A stretch of DNA of 64,000 nt from Cylindrospermopsis curvispora GIHE-G1 (GTDB lineage Bacteria; Cyanobacteriota; Cyanobacteriia; Cyanobacteriales; Nostocaceae), in assembly GCF_014489415.1 (NCBI RefSeq), contig NZ_CP060823.1, positions 1 to 64,000 of the forward strand, written 5' to 3'. The position numbers were made by a program, and so were the translations under genes. Of this stretch, positions 8,573 through 17,830 are shown piece after piece (the stretch's first letter is position 1; each line of letters starts with the position of its first letter). The notes under the pieces were generated by a model. It was not told the DNA's origin. It did not search any database and saw only the letters and a list, made by a program, of their open reading frames with translations.

Positions 8573-11500
8573 ATGCCCGTAGAAGAAAAAAGTATGGTGC
8601 CAACCGTAATCGTCGGAGTTGGAGGAACCGGGGTAGAAGTGCTGTCGCGCGTGCGGCGACTGGTCGAGGAAAGCTATGGGAGTTTGGGAGAATTTCCAAT
8701 CATCAGCTTTCTCTCAATTGACACTGACAGAGATTACAGGGTAAATAATCCAGAAGCGGCAGGATCACCTTTACAAGATAGCGAAAAGTATTGGGCAAGT
8801 GTGAGCAACGCAGAAGTCACTGACATCATGGCTAATATGTCTAGGTATCCCTGGATTGAGTCTTGGTTTCCAAAAGAATTAGAGCGCAATATTGGCGCGT
8901 TGGAAGCTGGAGCTGGACAAATTCGCGCTTATGGGCGATTTGCTTTCTTCTACAACTATCATAGAATTAGATCTCGATTCAATGATGCATGTAATCGACT
9001 CATAGGTTATGAGACTGAAATGTCGAATAGGTATGATATTCGAGTTAACACCAATGCGCTGAATGTATTCATCGTTGGATCCCTGTCAGGAGGAACGGGC
9101 AGCGGTATGATTCTCGATCTGGGTTACTGCATTCGCAATTGGCTTAAGGGACAGGGTAGTCCTCTCATTACAGCTATTGTTCCCATGCCCAATGCCTTCG
9201 CTAATATCGCAGTAGGCGAGCGGGTCTTGGCCAACGGTTATGCAGCCCTTATGGAGTTGAGCTACTTTTCAGACAACAGAACGGAATACTGCGCTAGATT
9301 TAGCAGTGGATTAGTCGATGAGGTTCTGGATAAGCGCCCGCCCTTTGATTTCACCTACTTAGTGGGGACTAAAAATGGCGAAACTGAATTCAACCTAGAT
9401 CAGATCCGAGAGATGATTGCTCAGAATATCTTTTTGGATTTAACCTCTGATTTTGCTCCCCACAAACGCTCTATCCGTGACAACATCAAGGGAGCCTGGG
9501 CCCAGGTAGATCCAGAAGGGAGGGGCTACCCGAAAAATTTTATGAGTTTTGGACTGGCAACCATTGAAATTCCTATGGCTCAAATTCGTGCAAACTTATC
9601 AAATCGGTTGGGAGCCGATTTAATTGGTTGGTGGTTCAATAAATCAGCTCACTTGCCACATAGCATGATGGATCTGCTTAAGACAGACATCCTCTTGAGG
9701 ATGCGGCTGACTGAAGCCGAGCTTCTCTCAGATTTATCTTCTGGCAATGATAGGCCCCTACAGTCAGAAATTACCGTCTGGTTTAGCAACATACGTAGCG
9801 AAATCGCTAGTGACAACAGACTGCAATGTACCTATCAGGGGGCTAATCTACTGGGACCTGAAACAGGCAATATTCTACAGTTTGTAGATTACCTAGAACG
9901 GAAAGTTGAAGAATATCGCGCCTATCACTTGCGGGATTTAAGTCCTGATGAGCGATCTCATGGTGACTTCCTGCAAACAATGTATCGCAATCGTGATCGT
10001 ATTATTCAAGAAGGTAGAAGATCCCTGCAGCAGGAATTATACACCATTATTCAAGATCGCACTCGAGGACCAAATTTTGCATATGCCTTTATCAGCAATG
10101 TAAGCCAATTACTCCGAAATTCAGCCGACAATTTTCGCCATGAGTCGGAAAGAACTTGGCAGCCCAACGAGATTAACCGAAACCGCCAGTACCAAGGTGC
10201 TTTGGAAGAGATCAATAGATTAACAAACTCATTTGGATTGACCAAGCAGAATCAAATAGAAAGACATTGTAGAGATGCTCTTAGCGGGATTGAAGGCAAC
10301 TGTCTTGCCTTCATCCAGAGGAAAGCTCGTACTTTGGGATTAGAGGTAATTGATCGGCTACAAGAGCATTTGCAAACTTTAAATCATAGACTAGATCTAT
10401 TTAATCAAAAGTTGCGGCAACTACAAGATGACTTCAATCAATCTGCAGATCGTGATGCTGAAAGTGCTGATGCACTAAGAATTAATGGTGTGAAACTCTA
10501 CAACCGAGAAGAACTTAATCGGCTCTACCAAAACATGATTGAGTGTTTGGTGGGAGACCATGGGGGAATCCAAAATCGCTATGAAATGGGGCTGAATCAG
10601 GTTTGCAGCACGATGACCCAGGATATTTTGATAAATACTAGCCCTCTGTGGAGACAGAATCGAAGAGCAGATGAAGTCATGCAGTTATTTGACATTACTC
10701 AACTCCCAGACTTTAATTATGAAGATTTTAAGAAAAAGATTACGGAAGAAACTCGTTCTTTCGTGCAGTCCCCTCCAGAACAAAGCCAGATTAATCGGGA
10801 ATTAACAGCAGTAGATCGGCTTTTCCAGGCTTTTCAAAATGATACAGAAAACATCCGCCACAACATTCGCATCGTTTACCAAAAATCGAAGCCCCTCGTC
10901 CTTCTATCTGATGCCATCCTGCAAGCTGGCGGATTTACACCGCTTGAAAATACCAAGATAGCAATTGTGGGAGGACGTAACACAAATAACCCTGCTGCTA
11001 TCAGGCTCCTACCTCTTTTAAAAGAGAGAGTAACTGCTGAGTCTGAGTCCCTTACCCCATTAGGTGAGCAAGAGCGGCATCGGATTGTTTTTGTCCAAGA
11101 GAAAGGAGGTTTTTCTCTACGTTGTATCCGTGGCATGAAAGAATTGCAGAGATCTTACCAAGATTGGAAAGGTCAGACGCTAGAAGCCAAACGAGCTAAG
11201 CTTCGAGGTGAAAACAGGGACCTTCCTATTCCCGTTCACATCCAGAAAGAACCTCCTTTTTGGGATGTGTTCCCCGAGGATCCCGAAGTTTTCAAGCTTG
11301 TCCTCCAGGCAAGGTCTCTGGGTGTTTTGAGGCTGGAGGTAAATCGCAACACTCAAGAAACAGTTATTCGCTATACACGTGGAACTGTTATTGGTACTGA
11401 GAATGTGGATATAGCTGCAAGCTGGGAAGAAGCAGTACAGGTGTTGGAAGTGGCAGTCTGCCGTCCAGACAGAGAAGAAATTGACAAACAGGTACGCGCA

Positions 11501-11938
11501 AGATTCGCAGGTACTAACCAACCTAATTTAAGACAAGCACTGTATAATCAGCTGATAAACTATCTAAAAGAACGAGAAGCAGAGCTGCAAAATCTTGGAG
11601 GAGTTGATAGTCCAGACTATAAGCGTGAATCCACCATCATCAAGGATGTTATTAACGATCATCAGCTCAATAATGGACAAGATAACGAGCCCTTTGTAAT
11701 TCCTAGCCGACAGACTGAAACTCAATCTTATCCTGCTGAACGCCATATTGGTTTTGATTTAAGTTCATCTGATGCTGGTTCTAAAGCTAGGGAGAAAGAG
11801 TATCAGCGTTATCTTGCTCAGTTATCGAAGAAAGACGCATTTGTTACCGCTGCTAAAGCTAAAGCGTCTGAGTTAAACTTAGATTTGCAAACAGCAGAGG
11901 CTATCTGGAATGAATTTATTGGCGATTGGCGTTACTGA
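8573..11938 (+). CDS. Bacterial tubulin-like GTPase-fold protein (Tubulin_2 type)
   Basis: ATG 8573 is chosen because GGAAGGAG sits 7 bases upstream; the product is 1121 residues. The N-terminus shows a nucleotide-binding strand-loop (VIVGVGGTGVEVL, about residues 12-24). At residues 169-178 there is the tubulin/FtsZ signature GSLSGGTGSG. An FDFTYLVGT strand follows. The rest is long and helical (about 450-750), then a C-terminal region with FxLR beta segments. The family is a divergent, very large tubulin relative of unknown role, often found in accessory regions with vWA or phosphatase genes. The next gene in the same direction is cut off after nine codons. Polymerisation or GTPase activity is an inference. 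Confidence 0.75.
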   Translation: MPVEEKSMVPTVIVGVGGTGVEVLSRVRRLVEESYGSLGEFPIISFLSIDTDRDYRVNNPEAAGSPLQDSEKYWASVSNAEVTDIMANMSRYPWIESWFPKELERNIGALEAGAGQIRAYGRFAFFYNYHRIRSRFNDACNRLIGYETEMSNRYDIRVNTNALNVFIVGSLSGGTGSGMILDLGYCIRNWLKGQGSPLITAIVPMPNAFANIAVGERVLANGYAALMELSYFSDNRTEYCARFSSGLVDEVLDKRPPFDFTYLVGTKNGETEFNLDQIREMIAQNIFLDLTSDFAPHKRSIRDNIKGAWAQVDPEGRGYPKNFMSFGLATIEIPMAQIRANLSNRLGADLIGWWFNKSAHLPHSMMDLLKTDILLRMRLTEAELLSDLSSGNDRPLQSEITVWFSNIRSEIASDNRLQCTYQGANLLGPETGNILQFVDYLERKVEEYRAYHLRDLSPDERSHGDFLQTMYRNRDRIIQEGRRSLQQELYTIIQDRTRGPNFAYAFISNVSQLLRNSADNFRHESERTWQPNEINRNRQYQGALEEINRLTNSFGLTKQNQIERHCRDALSGIEGNCLAFIQRKARTLGLEVIDRLQEHLQTLNHRLDLFNQKLRQLQDDFNQSADRDAESADALRINGVKLYNREELNRLYQNMIECLVGDHGGIQNRYEMGLNQVCSTMTQDILINTSPLWRQNRRADEVMQLFDITQLPDFNYEDFKKKITEETRSFVQSPPEQSQINRELTAVDRLFQAFQNDTENIRHNIRIVYQKSKPLVLLSDAILQAGGFTPLENTKIAIVGGRNTNNPAAIRLLPLLKERVTAESESLTPLGEQERHRIVFVQEKGGFSLRCIRGMKELQRSYQDWKGQTLEAKRAKLRGENRDLPIPVHIQKEPPFWDVFPEDPEVFKLVLQARSLGVLRLEVNRNTQETVIRYTRGTVIGTENVDIAASWEEAVQVLEVAVCRPDREEIDKQVRARFAGTNQPNLRQALYNQLINYLKEREAELQNLGGVDSPDYKRESTIIKDVINDHQLNNGQDNEPFVIPSRQTETQSYPAERHIGFDLSSSDAGSKAREKEYQRYLAQLSKKDAFVTAAKAKASELNLDLQTAEAIWNEFIGDWRY

Positions 11939-11977
11939 ATCATAGAATCATTCACCCATTTTTTAAAGGATTTTTCA

Positions 11978-12007
11978 ATGAGTTGGGATGTTAGTTCATC
12001 CCACTAA
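11978..12007 (+). pseudogene. First codons of a truncated downstream gene
   Basis: AAAGGA lies 9 bases before ATG 11978, which reads MSWDVSSSH then stops inside sequence that matches an IS1 right end. The spacing to the tubulin-like gene (39 bases) and the good ribosome site suggest the second gene of an operon, lost when an IS1 copy inserted and was later deleted. Confidence 0.45.
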
Positions 12008-12017
12008 CATGCAACGC
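11990..12017. mobile_element. Scar of an IS1 right end
   Basis: GTTAGTTCATCCCACTAAC followed by ATGCAACGC closely follows the right terminal sequence of the IS1 at 7211-7965 (GTTGATTCATCCCGCAAAT then ATGCAACGC). No transposase sequence adjoins it. Confidence 0.55.
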
Positions 12018-12136
12018 TAAAATTCGACATCAATAGAAACAATTTTATTTTTGTCCTCCTACCTAACAGAAAAGAACAAAAAGAGGACATAGTACCTCTT
12101 TTGCTGTTCCCCATGAAATACGATGGTTTACGGATG

Positions 12137-12226
12137 AGTATACTGAGTGCGATCACCTCTTACCACCTTTAAATTTTCCATTGAGAAAATTCAAGAGGTT
12201 AGGAATTACCCAGTGCGATCGCATGA
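12137..12226. repeat. Degenerate TTCCCTTGAGAA / HIP1 unit
   Basis: A single unit (TTTCCATTGAGAAAATTCAA with flanking GCGATC sites) of the interspersed repeat family, downstream of the minus-strand SNase fusion gene. The rest of 11939-12245 holds only the IS1 scar and AT-rich sequence. Confidence 0.7.
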
Positions 12227-12245
12227 ACAAACTATTGTTATTTTA

Positions 12246-14102
12246 TCAATTAACCCTAAAAGCGGATCTCCAACTCCAGGGTGCCATAAATTCTGAGTCT
12301 GACCAAATGTTTAAAAGTTTTTGTTTAGCTTCTAACTCTGCTTTTTCAACAATTGAAGCACTAGTGCAGTTATATAAGTATTTGTGGTAAACCATTGCTA
12401 AACCGTCTTTTAGAAGTGATTCTTGTATAAAAGTATTATCAGGTAATCGTACTTCAGCTACTTTACGCCCATATCGATCAGTGTCTACAATCTTTAATTT
12501 CACTTGGTTGCCAACTTTGAGTAGTGACTGTAGTTTTTCTTTTGCTTTATTACCCCATGAAAACTGATTTTTATACCTGGAGTCAGAAGATAGACTATCG
12601 GTAAAAGAATGAGATATTTCAGGAGTATCAATACAAGCAAATCTTATCTTCATTTCTTTGCTTGATTGATCAGTAACGGTGATTGTGTCACCATCCTCAA
12701 TTTCTTTGACAGTATAGGCTATTTCGCCAGAAACTTTTTTATTAGATTGGCTATTTTGTTCTACAATAAATTGATTGGGTTCAGCTATATTTATTTGATT
12801 TATTTCTCCTACTTTTTGAGGTTTAACGTCAATAATCTTGACTGTTTTTCCCTGTAACGCAATGGGATTTGGAGCATCAAGTATTTTATTAAAAATGGGA
12901 GAAGGAATAACAACTTCATAAATTTGATTATTCTCTCCTACAAGTTTAAAAGTTTCAGTATCACCCCTCTTTGTCCACCCATTGATTTTTCCTACTATAC
13001 TAGAATCAGATTCAGGAGGTTTGACAGTATTTTCTATAGGTTTGGAACTACAGTAAAAATTCACAGGATTTTTCGTAAAATCTGAACACTTTAAAATCTC
13101 ATTTGCTCTTTCTGATATCTTAATTAGATTTGAGTAGTCATAATCCTGTCCCTGTCCATAATTAGCATCTTCTCTAATCTTTTCGGGAGCATTAAGTAGT
13201 GCTTTGGTAATTATTTCTTGGTCAGATTTAGATAATCTGGGTGATAAGAAAACTCCAGACCCCGGGATATCTTTACTTACGTGAATTATTCTTAAATCTT
13301 TTTCGTCTTTTACAGTAGAATCAGCAGCAGCACCTAGGTCTACTTCTCCACTTTTAACTAAGTCTTTAATTTTTCGAGATTTATGACCCATATTTACATT
13401 CAGGGTCTTGCCATATAAATCATAGGAAGCTGCATAAAAGCTGGAAACAGAATTAAAATCACCTAGCGCTATGGTGTGAGTCTCTTTCAAATCATTAATG
13501 GATTTAATAGGACTATCCGCTTTTGTAAACAAAACTGCTTGATAATAGGGATCGTTTTTGGGGAACATCCTTCCCGCATGTGTATAACCATTATTTTTCG
13601 CAGCGATGGAAAGCGTGGGTGAAAGGGTGAAAGAAATATCCCATTCCCGGTTGATCATCCTCTTTCTTGCTTCCTCATAAGAAAGGTCATCTCCACCATC
13701 AATAATTATTTGCACTTTATCGCCAAATTCTCGTTTGAGATAATCAGTTAAGCCTTTATAGTAGTCTGAAGAGCTTAATATACCGATTGTTAAGGTAGTG
13801 GTTTGCAACTTTCCTTGAATACCATTAGCTACACAGACACCATTTATTTTTTGTTGACCCACTGGGCAAGATTTAGAACTCAATACTTGATACCCAAGTC
13901 CAACTACTAAAATACCCGCAACAGCTACAGCGATTACCTTCACCGGAGGTTTGCTACTGCTTCCTTCCACTTGTTCTCTTGTCAGACCACAGATCACACA
14001 ATCATCTCCAAAATTTTCATAACGCTCATGCGGTCCAGTTGGATTTTGGTTAGCATGTTGCTTACCGTCTTTAGCTATTCCTTCACAGTTCCATGATCCC
14101 AT
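12246..14102 (-). CDS. Membrane-anchored PhnD-like binding domain fused to a staphylococcal-type nuclease
   Basis: 618 residues, with GGAG nine bases before the ATG. In order: a short cytoplasmic N-terminus with a Cys pair (CVICGL); one membrane helix (about 55-75); a PhnD-type periplasmic binding domain (about 102-345, LTIGILSSSDYYKGL, WDISFTLSP, YYQAVLFTKADSP, INDLKETHTIALGD, DLGAAADSTVK); an OB-like stretch (about 370-455); and a thermonuclease domain (about 465-605). The nuclease keeps the expected Arg-Glu-Arg set: IRFACIDTPE and DRYGRKVAEV. PhnD domains bind phosphonate or related phosphorus ligands, and SNases cut DNA and RNA. An outward-facing fusion suggests scavenging or sensing of nucleic-acid phosphate, but that is inference. 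It begins a run of five minus-strand genes. Confidence 0.8.
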   Translation of the reverse strand: MGSWNCEGIAKDGKQHANQNPTGPHERYENFGDDCVICGLTREQVEGSSSKPPVKVIAVAVAGILVVGLGYQVLSSKSCPVGQQKINGVCVANGIQGKLQTTTLTIGILSSSDYYKGLTDYLKREFGDKVQIIIDGGDDLSYEEARKRMINREWDISFTLSPTLSIAAKNNGYTHAGRMFPKNDPYYQAVLFTKADSPIKSINDLKETHTIALGDFNSVSSFYAASYDLYGKTLNVNMGHKSRKIKDLVKSGEVDLGAAADSTVKDEKDLRIIHVSKDIPGSGVFLSPRLSKSDQEIITKALLNAPEKIREDANYGQGQDYDYSNLIKISERANEILKCSDFTKNPVNFYCSSKPIENTVKPPESDSSIVGKINGWTKRGDTETFKLVGENNQIYEVVIPSPIFNKILDAPNPIALQGKTVKIIDVKPQKVGEINQINIAEPNQFIVEQNSQSNKKVSGEIAYTVKEIEDGDTITVTDQSSKEMKIRFACIDTPEISHSFTDSLSSDSRYKNQFSWGNKAKEKLQSLLKVGNQVKLKIVDTDRYGRKVAEVRLPDNTFIQESLLKDGLAMVYHKYLYNCTSASIVEKAELEAKQKLLNIWSDSEFMAPWSWRSAFRVN

Positions 14103-14413
14103 TTTCTATTACTCCAGTTTTTACTTGGCTTTAACCAATAAATATATAAAAAACTAAACACATCTAATAAATTATAAGACTGTTTAATTTTGAATTGATT
14201 CTACTTCCTAAAGAGAAGCTATCTACTAAAGTCCATCGTAACAAGAAAAGGACGCAAAATTAAAGACAGCTCCTATTTTTTCTACTTCTCACAGAAAAGC
14301 AGTCTCACTTTAGGTAAGTAGTTTTTCGCTGGCATAATTCTGGGGGCGATCGCTTGATAGAACACAGATTTGACATGTAATATCATTCCCTACTATACGG
14401 GACAATAGGGTAT

Positions 14414-16174
14414 CTACTTTACCTGACGATTCAGTTGATTAATTGTAGCAACTAAATTATTTAGGGTTGTAACCCTATAGTGCAAACCCATTTGTATAAG
14501 TTCCTCATGAATACTTGAATCACTGGGAAAAACAACAATTCCATATACCTGATTTGGACTACCGATTTGTAGGTTCTTATTGTTTCTAATAGCATCACGA
14601 TAAGTTTTTACTTGTTGATAAGGATTTTTGCCCCAACAAGACAAAATTTCTACATCTCGTTTCTTAGTTTTACAAACCCATCTACCATTTTTAGCATCAG
14701 ATTCATTGGGAGTGATCATACCTTTGTATGATTTAGCTTCTATGACTACACAAGCTCTTTTAAATATAACAATAAAATCAGTAAACTTGCTATAATTATC
14801 TGTATTTTCTCCTACATCAAATTGCGTTTCAATTCTGGAATTTGGAAAGCTCTTAGTCAAAACCTTCTGTATCTCTTTTTCAAAATGGTTTAAGTCGTGT
14901 CTATTAATTTCTTCCTTATACTGTTCTATTATAGTAGCTAAATTTTCAGATTCGCTCTTTGAATCTTCTATTTGTTTTTGCAACCTTTTTTCTTCTTCTT
15001 GGTAAGTATTTACTGAATTTTGCAAATCTCTTACTTGGCTTTGAAGTTGTTGTTCTTGGTCATCTTTTTGATTTATTTGTTGTTGTAAATCGTTTACCAG
15101 CTGTCGATATTGATCTTCTCTAATCTGTAAAGAATTAAGTTCAAACTGTGCTTGACTAATTTGATGTTTCAATTCTTCAGATTGGTTGTCTTTTTGTTCA
15201 TTTAACTGTCGTGTTAGTAACTGTATGCGATCTTCATATTTTTGTTGCTGATCTAAATTCTGCTGTGACTCTAATTGGGTATTGCTAAGTCTTTTTTGTA
15301 GTTCACTCAATCTATTTTCAGACTCAGATTGTAATTGATGTATTGATTGATTCAACACATTAATTCTATTACGTAGTTCCTGACTTTCCTGCTCAAATTG
15401 ACTTCTTTGGCTATCTATTTGAGCTTGCTGCAATTCACGTCCTTGAATTTTTTCTGCTAAGTCTATTTGCAGCCTTCTATTATCTTCTTTTAATTGCTGT
15501 TCTCTTTCTTGAACAAAAGTACGCTCTAAATTTATCAAAATAATCACTATAATAATAGCAATTATCGTTACCAAGTAAGACTCAATCCAACCACTACTGG
15601 AAAATGGATTACTAATCCATTTTATGATATCATCCTTAAATGTTCGTTTAGGTATTCTAACATAGTAAATTCTCCCTATTATGCGACCATTATTAATCAA
15701 TTTTGTAGGAGTTGACTCTGTCACATGAGGATCATCGTATATCCTTTCAGGAAAAAGAGGAGGAGGATCAAGTAACACATCAAAGGGATGATTTTTTAAT
15801 TTTTCAGGGTCAAGATAAGCTTTCCAAGGTCTAGATATTGAAGAGTTTTTACCAGAATATGTAATGATTTTTTTTCCGGTGGGATCGGTAAGAACTAAAC
15901 CAAATAAACTATAGTTACTGTTCAGCGTACGCTGAACCTCTTCTGAATTTCGTTTTATCAGTGCGTAAGAGAGCTTGGTTGGTAATGTATGAGATAATAT
16001 GTTAAAATCAACGGTCTGAACCCTAAATATTGTCTTATTCCAGTAGTCTTCATGAATATTAGAGGCAATTATACCGCCTATACCCGTAGCAATAGTTGCT
16101 ATTATACTTAGTCTAGTTAATGCTTGTTTTTTAGTAGATGTATGTAAAATTTTTCCTATTAATTTATTAATCAT
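14414..16174 (-). CDS. Membrane-anchored coiled-coil protein with PD-(D/E)XK (NERD-like) nuclease domain
   Basis: 586 residues. A first membrane helix (about 23-40) and a second (about 200-217) bracket an exterior sensor-like domain of about 160 residues (LSYALIKRNSEEV, LFGLVLTDPTGKKI, GRIIGRIYYVRIP). Then come about 220 residues of Gln/Glu-rich coiled coil in the cytoplasm. The C-terminal 140 residues have FTDFIVIFKR...VVIEAKSYKGMI, the D...ExK pattern of a restriction-type nuclease close to the NERD domain, followed by PYQQVKTYRDAI. The layout suggests a receptor controlling a cytoplasmic nuclease. I do not know a named family with this architecture. It lies 311 bases upstream of the SNase fusion on the same strand. 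Confidence 0.7.
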   Translation of the reverse strand: MINKLIGKILHTSTKKQALTRLSIIATIATGIGGIIASNIHEDYWNKTIFRVQTVDFNILSHTLPTKLSYALIKRNSEEVQRTLNSNYSLFGLVLTDPTGKKIITYSGKNSSISRPWKAYLDPEKLKNHPFDVLLDPPPLFPERIYDDPHVTESTPTKLINNGRIIGRIYYVRIPKRTFKDDIIKWISNPFSSSGWIESYLVTIIAIIIVIILINLERTFVQEREQQLKEDNRRLQIDLAEKIQGRELQQAQIDSQRSQFEQESQELRNRINVLNQSIHQLQSESENRLSELQKRLSNTQLESQQNLDQQQKYEDRIQLLTRQLNEQKDNQSEELKHQISQAQFELNSLQIREDQYRQLVNDLQQQINQKDDQEQQLQSQVRDLQNSVNTYQEEEKRLQKQIEDSKSESENLATIIEQYKEEINRHDLNHFEKEIQKVLTKSFPNSRIETQFDVGENTDNYSKFTDFIVIFKRACVVIEAKSYKGMITPNESDAKNGRWVCKTKKRDVEILSCWGKNPYQQVKTYRDAIRNNKNLQIGSPNQVYGIVVFPSDSSIHEELIQMGLHYRVTTLNNLVATINQLNRQVK

Positions 16175-16400
16175 TGGATACGCCTTAAATTAGTAAAAAA
16201 ATGGAGATATAACTACTTTTATCATGGTATTAACCTTAATTTTCTACTGTTTTTTAAAGTTTAAAGAGAAAAACTCAGATCCACCATGATAAATAAACTA
16301 CATCTCTATTCTCTTATAACCGCTATAACCGCGATCGCATTTCCAAGGAAAAAAGATCTATCTTGAGGTAGATGTCAAACTAACCAGAATAACCATAGGT

Positions 16401-17819
16401 TTAAGTATTTCGTTGGAACTTGGAGTTAATAAAATAACTACTTATTGCGATTATGACACTAATCAATAAAAATATACTGATTTCAGATAAACTAGAATTG
16501 ACTGGGGGAGAAGACTGACCTTCCAAAGCAAAGAAGCTAACAACAGTATCTTGGTATCCGCTAAAGAACAGTAAAACTGGCACGAGAAATAATCCCATCA
16601 TTTGACTTTTTCTCACTTGGAATATGGATGGTAACAATCCTAGACAACTACCCGCTACCAGAATTAATAATCCCCAAATACCTGTTGATATTAATACAAG
16701 TGTTGTTATAAATACAATAATTGCTATTGTTAAACTCTTGTAGTCCAAATTGTCTATTACTGATGTCAATGGTCTCCAGGTTTTTAAAAGTAGTTTACGA
16801 CTCAAAAACCCAGCTATACCCATCCCCATTAAAATCAATATCATGGTTATCCAAGAATCTAAGTCTCCAATTATGGAATTAATGGCGACAGATGCACCAG
16901 ACCTTGATTTGTTGATAAAGTATAATGCTGCTATTCCAAATAGTGCATCTGAAGATTGTATGGCTGATGTAATTACAATATATAACCTACTGCGATCGCT
17001 TGTTTCTTGATTACCAATAAAGAGTAGAGCTAGAGTAGCAGCGTTAGCTGAACCTAGACCGGGGAGTAAGCCAACAGCCATCCCTGATAAGGTTCCAATC
17101 AAACTACCTTTGTTTATTTCTGATTCTGGTAAATTCAACTTTATGTTTTTATTTTGAGGAGGTAGACTAGCAGTCTTTTCAGATAATGTTTGTAGGAGTC
17201 CACTAATACCAAATAAACCAGATAAAGCTGGAAATAAAACCCCAAAAGCTGCTGAAGAACCTCCTGGAATTAGAGGGGTTCCTAAGATAATAATACCGAA
17301 GATACCACTTAATAAGAATAAAAGCCCCGCAGTTAAACGATTTTTTTCTGTTATTATAAGAATGGCTGAAGCTATTAATAATATCCAAAATAATCCGGGT
17401 TTTATTAATTTTTCTACCCATTCTATGGGATTAATCCCAATTACAGTCAATAAAGTACAGAGAGAAGCAATAAGAAGAGCAGCTTTTAAACCGCGCCATG
17501 ACCCCTCTATGGATAGATTTAATGCTTCACCACCATTACCCTCTTTTATTAATCTTTGTCCCGGTAAAAGGGAATATACCTCATCAGTAGGAATGCCTAA
17601 AAATAAACTGGGAATGTAATCAAAAAAGGCATGGGTAATGCTTACTGCTACAATGAATATAGAGATGGGTAGGGCAAACTCCTTGTCTAAAGACGCAGAG
17701 GCATAAAATGCTACCATTAAAGAAGCTATAAGATTAACGTGAATACCTGGTGTCAAACCGGAAACAATACCAACCAGTATTCCTAATATCAGCGCGGGTA
17801 AGGACAAGACTAAATACAT
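16401..17819 (-). CDS. TctA/DUF112-type multi-pass membrane permease
   Basis: 472 residues with about ten to twelve hydrophobic segments. The N-terminus has the family hallmark GLTPGIHVNLIASLM and a partner repeat in the second half (GMAVGLLPGLGSANAATLAL), typical of the two pseudo-symmetric halves of the TctA fold. Classical TctA works with TctB and a binding protein TctC in tricarboxylate uptake, but neither is adjacent. The GIHxN form belongs to a stand-alone branch of unknown substrate. It is 11 bases downstream of an exported OB-fold gene, so the two are probably co-transcribed. Confidence 0.75.
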   Translation of the reverse strand: MYLVLSLPALILGILVGIVSGLTPGIHVNLIASLMVAFYASASLDKEFALPISIFIVAVSITHAFFDYIPSLFLGIPTDEVYSLLPGQRLIKEGNGGEALNLSIEGSWRGLKAALLIASLCTLLTVIGINPIEWVEKLIKPGLFWILLIASAILIITEKNRLTAGLLFLLSGIFGIIILGTPLIPGGSSAAFGVLFPALSGLFGISGLLQTLSEKTASLPPQNKNIKLNLPESEINKGSLIGTLSGMAVGLLPGLGSANAATLALLFIGNQETSDRSRLYIVITSAIQSSDALFGIAALYFINKSRSGASVAINSIIGDLDSWITMILILMGMGIAGFLSRKLLLKTWRPLTSVIDNLDYKSLTIAIIVFITTLVLISTGIWGLLILVAGSCLGLLPSIFQVRKSQMMGLFLVPVLLFFSGYQDTVVSFFALEGQSSPPVNSSLSEISIFLLISVIIAISSYFINSKFQRNT

Positions 17820-17830
17820 TATAAATACGA

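Noticed and set aside
16401-17819. Classical TctABC tricarboxylate transporter
   Set aside because: No TctB or TctC gene adjoins, and the GIHVN motif points to the stand-alone branch with unknown substrate.
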